From NCBI GenBank assembly GCA_964539415.1, contig CAZIID010000014.1, positions 1 to 15,783 of the forward strand: DNA of 15,783 nt, in the 5' to 3' direction. Below the pieces are notes generated by a model, which was not told where the DNA came from, searched no databases, and worked only from the letters and a program-made list of their open reading frames with translations. Position 1 is the first letter of the stretch. Every line of letters begins with the position of its first letter. The position numbers were made by a program, and so were the translations under genes. Origin of the DNA: CAYQFQ01 sp964539415 (GTDB lineage: Bacteria > Patescibacteriota > Minisyncoccia > Phycocordibacterales > GWA1-40-21). Shown one piece after another: positions 12,464 through 15,783 of the stretch.

Positions 12464-13336
12464 ATGTTTAATATTGAGAAAAAAGAAAAAATTAAATTTA
12501 TAATTATTGGAATTTTAATTCTTGTAGATATTTTTATATTTTCTATAATTATTTCTTTTTATGTTCCACATAAATTAAAAGTCGTCTTTTTTGATGTAGG
12601 GCAGGGTGATGCGATTTTTGTGGAGACACCGTCAAGAAAACAGTTTTTGATAGACGCTGGGTATAATAATTTGGTATTAAGCCGACTCGGCAAAGAGATG
12701 TCTATTTTTGATAGAAGTTTGGATGCTGTTTTTGTTTCTCATCCCGACAGTGATCATATAGGAGGAATACCAAATATTTTTGAAAATTATTCTGTTTCAA
12801 AGTATTTTGATTCTGGTGTTATTTCTGATTCTGCTTTATACAGTGCAGTCAATGAAACTCTATTTTCTAAAAAAATATCAACAACGACTTTATCCTCGTC
12901 TGATATTGTAGATTTTGGAGATGGAGTTTTTGTGGAAATATTATGGCCAGAAACAGATCTGTTTGAAAAAGATGGCGATACGAATAAAGGTTCTTTGGTG
13001 GTTAAAATTATTTATGGTAATACGTCTTTTCTTTTAGAAGGTGATGCGCCACAGTCAGTTGAAAAGGTTTTGATTTTTAAAGACGGGAAAGAACTTGATA
13101 GTGATGTTTTAAAAGTTGGACATCACGGATCAAAGACTTCATCTCTAGATACTTTTATTTCTGCTGTTTCTCCGGCTTTCTCAATAATATCCGCGGGAAA
13201 AGATAATAAGTTTGGGCACCCAAACATAGAAACTTTAGATATTTTAAATAACGTTAAAACAAAGATACTAGAGACTTTTATTACTGGCGATATTATTTTT
13301 GAGTCTGATGGCGATAACGTAATACAGATACAGTGA
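12464..13336 (+). CDS. ComEC-type metallo-beta-lactamase-fold protein
   Basis: This is the soluble domain that follows the channel in one-piece ComEC proteins, here as a separate 290-aa gene. One membrane helix (IIIGILILVDIFIFSIIISF, residues 13-32) anchors it, then come DVGQGDAIFVET, the metal motif SHPDSDHIGG (His93, Asp95, Asp97, His98), EGDAP (residues 192-196), VGHHGSKTS (218-226) and SAGKDNKFGHP. In competence this domain is thought to degrade or process one DNA strand. It has its own ATG after the palindromic element, 116 nt behind comEC. The two parts together (about 800 aa) equal a normal ComEC, so they probably act as a pair. Confidence 0.92.
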   Translation: MFNIEKKEKIKFIIIGILILVDIFIFSIIISFYVPHKLKVVFFDVGQGDAIFVETPSRKQFLIDAGYNNLVLSRLGKEMSIFDRSLDAVFVSHPDSDHIGGIPNIFENYSVSKYFDSGVISDSALYSAVNETLFSKKISTTTLSSSDIVDFGDGVFVEILWPETDLFEKDGDTNKGSLVVKIIYGNTSFLLEGDAPQSVEKVLIFKDGKELDSDVLKVGHHGSKTSSLDTFISAVSPAFSIISAGKDNKFGHPNIETLDILNNVKTKILETFITGDIIFESDGDNVIQIQ

Positions 13337-13363
13337 TATAAAGATAAACTATTTTATGTCTAC

Positions 13364-13405
13364 AATCTCAAGTTCGCCATGGCGAACTTGAGATTATCTT
13401 TTTTT
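13364..13405 (+). terminator. terminator after the ComEC metallo-beta-lactamase gene
   Basis: A 32-nt perfect palindrome centred on CCATGG (13364-13395) with ATCTTTTTTT behind it. Confidence 0.8.
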
Positions 13406-13481
13406 ACGCGGTGTGTTAATAGAATATGGGAATTTATCTTTTGCTTTTTTTATTCCCGTTTTTGAGGTAATAAAAGATAAG

Positions 13482-13507
13482 CAAAAAACCGCACGAGGCG
13501 GTTTTTT
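13482..13507 (-). terminator. rpmB terminator
   Basis: On the minus strand, AAAAACCGC-CTCGT-GCGGTTTTTT begins just behind the rpmB stop codon. Being symmetrical in A- and T-runs, it may also stop rightward transcription. Confidence 0.8.
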
Positions 13508-13508
13508 G

Positions 13509-13751
13509 TTAGATCATATTTGCTTTCTTCAGTGTTGCGTATGCTCCGTTCTTTTGTATTGTCTTGATAGCTCTTGTTGAGATTCTTACTGTAACTGTTT
13601 TCTTGAGCTCTGGAATATAGATTCTCTTTTTTTGTAAATTAAGTTGTCTTCTGACTTTTCCTGTCGGATTATACTGTGTTGCACGAGTAGCGTTGCTGTA
13701 TCCGCCTCCTACTAGTGAACTTCTTTTTGTTATTGGACATGTTCTTCCCAT
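13509..13751 (-). CDS. rpmB: 50S ribosomal protein L28 (bL28)
   Basis: The 80-aa protein has the L28 layout: CPITKRSSLVGGGYSNATRA near the start, then RRQLNLQKKRIYIPELKKTV and a C-terminal VRISTRAIKTIQKNGAYATL. L28 is a small, basic late-assembly protein near the exit-site region of the 50S subunit. The first residues are MGRTCPIT, with one Cys and no second CxxC pair, so it is a zinc-independent form. It stands alone, divergent from the site-2 protease gene, with no Shine-Dalgarno (the ATG follows AAAAACCA). Confidence 0.95.
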   Translation of the reverse strand: MGRTCPITKRSSLVGGGYSNATRATQYNPTGKVRRQLNLQKKRIYIPELKKTVTVRISTRAIKTIQKNGAYATLKKANMI

Positions 13752-13859
13752 TGGTTTTTATATTTAACTTAGTAGAATGCATATTATCATAAAATAGACA
13801 GAATGCAACAAGCTGATGAATTTTGTTACGTTTTTGTGATAGAATAGGTAGATAACAAT

Positions 13860-14463
13860 ATGCAGATAAGTGTAATTTTTCAAATTTTAATACTTCTCTT
13901 TTCGGTGATAATACACGAAATATCACACGGTTTTATGGCACTCGCCTTTGGTGATAAAACAGCACAATATCAGGGTAGACTTACATTAAACCCCATTAAG
14001 CATATAGACTTATTTGGTTCCATTATTCTTCCTTTCCTTCTTTATATTACAAATGCTGGTTTTATGATCGGTTGGGCAAAGCCAGTACCTTATAACCCAT
14101 ATAATCTTAAAAACGCAAAAATAGCTGAACCTCTAATAGCTTTGGCTGGTCCTGTTTCTAATTTACTATTAGCCACTATTTTTGGTTTGCTTATAAGATT
14201 CGCCCCGATTTCAAATGGTCTTATTTATATTTTTTCTTATGTAGTACTTATAAATGTAGCTTTAGCCGTCTTTAATCTTGTTCCTATTCCTCCACTTGAT
14301 GGATCAAAAGTTTTGTTTTCATTTATCCCAAATAGCAGATTTGTTTTTTTCAGAAACAGCAAGTAGATATGGCTTAATTTTTCTTATAATCTTTATTTCT
14401 TTTGGAGCACAGTTTCTTTCACCTGTAATAAATTATCTTTTTTCTTTAATCGTTGGGTTATAA
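13860..14463 (+). CDS. site-2 protease (M50) family protein, interrupted by a +1 frameshift
   Basis: An intramembrane zinc metalloprotease of the short M50 kind. The first reading frame (13860-14366) gives IIHEISHGF (HEISH, residues 19-23), a GWAKPVPYNP segment, AGPVSNLLLA and NLVPIPPLDGSK (Asp147, third ligand). It then runs into FFRNSK and stops. The natural C-terminus, ASRYGLIFLIIFISFGAQFLSPVINYLFSLIVGL in the +1 frame, continues to 14463. Removing one T from the seven-T run at 14344-14350 joins the frames without loss (FIPNSRFVFSETASRYGL). All catalytic residues precede the shift. The cause could be a real mutation, slippage during transcription, or an assembly error. Substrate unknown. 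Confidence 0.85.
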
Positions 14464-14547
14464 TGTCTAATATACAATACTTGCTTTTTGGCTCTATTAT
14501 GTTAGTATTTTCCCAACTATCCCGGTCGGGGATATGTATATTATTAA

Positions 14548-14619
14548 GGTAAGAGTGAGTAATCATTCGGAAGTTCGAAAGAACATCTCAAACCGATTGG
14601 TGAATAATTCACGATTACC
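14548..14619 (+). promoter_or_regulatory. structured leader upstream of rpsL
   Basis: The 224-nt gap before rpsL contains a foldable region: GGTAA/TTACC outer pairs, GA on both strands, GTGA/TCAC, then CGG/CCG, then a GTTC-GAAA-GAAC tetraloop hairpin at the tip. A second small stem AAAGGC/GCCTTT (14629-14645) lies closer to the gene. A ribosomal-protein autoregulatory leader or an attenuator is the inference. In E. coli S7 represses this operon through the rpsL-rpsG gap, which is only 12 nt here. Confidence 0.45.
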
Positions 14620-14687
14620 AAAAATTTCAAAGGCTAATCGCCTTTGTTGTTATTAACCGGTAGCTATCGCTATCAAAATAATTTATC

Positions 14688-15104
14688 GTGCCTACAATAA
14701 ATCAGTTAAAGAGAAAGGGTAGAATACAGATAAAAAGAAAACCAAAGTCTGTTGCTTTGATGAGAGGATTTAATACTCTTGAAAACAGACCAACTTTTTA
14801 CGTATCTCCTTTTAAGAGAGGTGTTTGTACAAAAGTTACAACAAAGACACCAAAGAAGCCAAACTCAGCTATCAGAAAGATTGCGAGAGTTAGACTTTCA
14901 AATGGTATGGAGGTTACAGCGTATATTCCAGGAATGGGACATAACTTACAAGAACACTCTGTTGTTGTGTTACGTGGTGGAAGAGTAAAAGATGTTGGTT
15001 TGAGATATCAAATAGTTAGAGGAGTACTTGATGCAGGAGGCGTTGAAGGAAGAAGAAAAGGTCGTAGCCAATATGGTGCTAAGAAGCCAAAAGCAGCAAA
15101 ATAA
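14688..15104 (+). CDS. rpsL: 30S ribosomal protein S12 (uS12)
   Basis: S12 lines the decoding centre. The gene starts with GTG (PTINQLKRKGR follows directly, as in other S12 proteins); no in-frame ATG is available upstream. The core is clear: FKRGVCTKVTTKTPKKPNSA, RVRLSNGMEVTAYIPG, GHNLQEHSVVVLRGGRVKD. Two differences from E. coli stand out: an insertion of about 14 residues around MRGFNTLENRPTFYVS, and KDVGLRY instead of KDLPGVRY, one residue shorter and lacking the conserved Pro next to the streptomycin-site Lys101. Length is 138 aa. The structured leader and lack of Shine-Dalgarno suggest special initiation. rpsG follows after 12 nt. Confidence 0.96.
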   Translation: MPTINQLKRKGRIQIKRKPKSVALMRGFNTLENRPTFYVSPFKRGVCTKVTTKTPKKPNSAIRKIARVRLSNGMEVTAYIPGMGHNLQEHSVVVLRGGRVKDVGLRYQIVRGVLDAGGVEGRRKGRSQYGAKKPKAAK

Positions 15105-15116
15105 TTTTAAATTATC

Positions 15117-15587
15117 ATGAGAAGAAAACTAAAAACAAAAAAAGCATTAGTACCAGATTTCAAATATAATTCTGAAAAAGTTACAAAACTTATCAATTAT
15201 ATTATGTATAGCGGTGAGAAAAACATTGCTGAAAAGATTGTCTACAAATGTTTTGAAATTATAAAAGAAAAAGCTAAGACCAAAAATCCAGTTGAGGTTT
15301 TTGATACAGCTCTTACAAATACAGCTCCAAACATGGAGGTTAAATCCAAGAGAGTTGGTGGTGCAAACTATCAAGTTCCTATGGAAGTTAGACCTGCTAG
15401 AAAGTCAGCTTTATCTATGAAATGGATTATAGAAGCAGCTAGAAGTAAGAAAGGTGCAACTATAGCTGAAAAATTAGCAGATGAAATAATTGCAGCTTCA
15501 AAGAATGAAGGGGAGGCAGTTAGAAAGAGAGAAAATACTCATAAGATGGCTGAGGCTAATAAAGCCTTTGCTCACTTTGCTTGGTAG
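15117..15587 (+). CDS. rpsG: 30S ribosomal protein S7 (uS7)
   Basis: S7 nucleates assembly of the 30S head and contacts the E site. The 156 aa show the standard order: MRRKLKTKKALVPDFKY, VTKLINYIMYSGEKNIAEKI, NTAPNMEVKSKRVGGANYQV, VPMEVRPARKSALSMKWIIE and the C-terminal VRKRENTHKMAEANKAFAHF. It is co-transcribed with rpsL. A strong terminator follows after about 35 nt, so fusA and tuf, which complete the str operon in many bacteria, are not directly linked here. Confidence 0.97.
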   Translation: MRRKLKTKKALVPDFKYNSEKVTKLINYIMYSGEKNIAEKIVYKCFEIIKEKAKTKNPVEVFDTALTNTAPNMEVKSKRVGGANYQVPMEVRPARKSALSMKWIIEAARSKKGATIAEKLADEIIAASKNEGEAVRKRENTHKMAEANKAFAHFAW

Positions 15588-15596
15588 GTCGCTCGA

Positions 15597-15705
15597 CATA
15601 TCATTTCAAAAGCACGATAAAAGGCACCGCCGTCGCGGTGCTTTTTCTCTACTCACAAATTTTTTTGCTAAAAAATTTGCTCCGTAAGGCTTTTGAAATG
15701 ATATG
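15597..15705. repeat. 17-bp inverted repeat enclosing the rpsG terminator
   Basis: CATATCATTTCAAAAGC (15597-15613) and its exact reverse complement (15689-15705) frame 75 bp holding the terminator, an AT hairpin CAAATTTTTT/AAAAAATTTG (15656-15679) and GCTCCGTAAGG. The AT hairpin resembles the one at 1-27. The remaining 78 bp to the window end show no gene. Confidence 0.7.
15624..15646 (+). terminator. rpsL-rpsG operon terminator
   Basis: GCACCGC-CGTC-GCGGTGC followed by five T, 36 nt after the rpsG stop codon. Confidence 0.9.
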
Positions 15706-15783
15706 CCTCGCTTTAAGTTGGAGAAGGGGGGGAACAAGACTTGCATTTTAGTCGTGGATTTTTTTGTTGCCTCGTATTTCATT

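Noticed and set aside
14318..14335. Programmed -1 frameshift at C-CCA-AAT in the site-2 protease gene
   Set aside because: The heptamer fits a slippery site, but a -1 shift gives CCC AAA TAG, an immediate stop; the conserved C-terminus is in the +1 frame.

Overview
The window is about 15.8 kb of AT-rich bacterial chromosome and most likely comes from a Candidate Phyla Radiation (Patescibacteria, Parcubacteria-like) genome. The signs are short intergenic spaces, a prepilin-like LamG protein, a competence protein split into two genes, a cobalamin adenosyltransferase with no visible B12 pathway, a ribosomal protein S12 with an extra N-terminal segment, and gene starts that almost never carry a Shine-Dalgarno sequence. 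The genetic code looks standard. The lineage call is inference from gene content and style, because no 16S rRNA is present.

Layout. Positions 1-457 hold tRNA-Val (minus strand) and about 380 bp of tRNA-derived repeats. Next come an RluA-type pseudouridine synthase and rplS (L19). A free-standing LAGLIDADG endonuclease gene sits directly before tRNA-Leu(GAG). The cobalamin adenosyltransferase gene and tRNA-His(GTG) follow, and both of these tRNAs also have roughly 280-330 bp of repeats behind them. Positions 4124-6031 carry an HExxH protein, two tandem DUF5670/lmo0937-type mini membrane proteins (one only 49 aa) and a DUF378 protein. A minus-strand pair, LamG-pilin then TrmH-type RNA methyltransferase, comes next. 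The plus-strand set after it is a charged small protein, a cupin, a TsaC (YrdC) fusion and RNase HI with an extra C-terminal domain. A palindromic repeat precedes comEC (channel part), and a second one separates it from the metallo-beta-lactamase part. The window closes with rpmB (L28), a frameshifted site-2 protease gene, and rpsL-rpsG (S12, S7) behind a structured leader.

Functionally the window is mostly translation (L19, L28, S12, S7, three tRNAs, three RNA-modification enzymes), with DNA uptake and cell-surface functions interspersed.

The most unusual signal is outside the genes. Each of the three tRNAs is followed by an element that re-copies the 3' half of that particular tRNA in inverted and direct orientation. 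In each case a hairpin splits the inverted copy at the acceptor/T-stem junction. Around these copies lie further hairpins whose loops and flanks are conserved while their stems change in a compensating way. This looks like a family of structured, tRNA-tailored elements. A 45-nt piece of the tRNA-Leu element recurs, inverted, between the two comEC halves. I do not recognise it as a described element.
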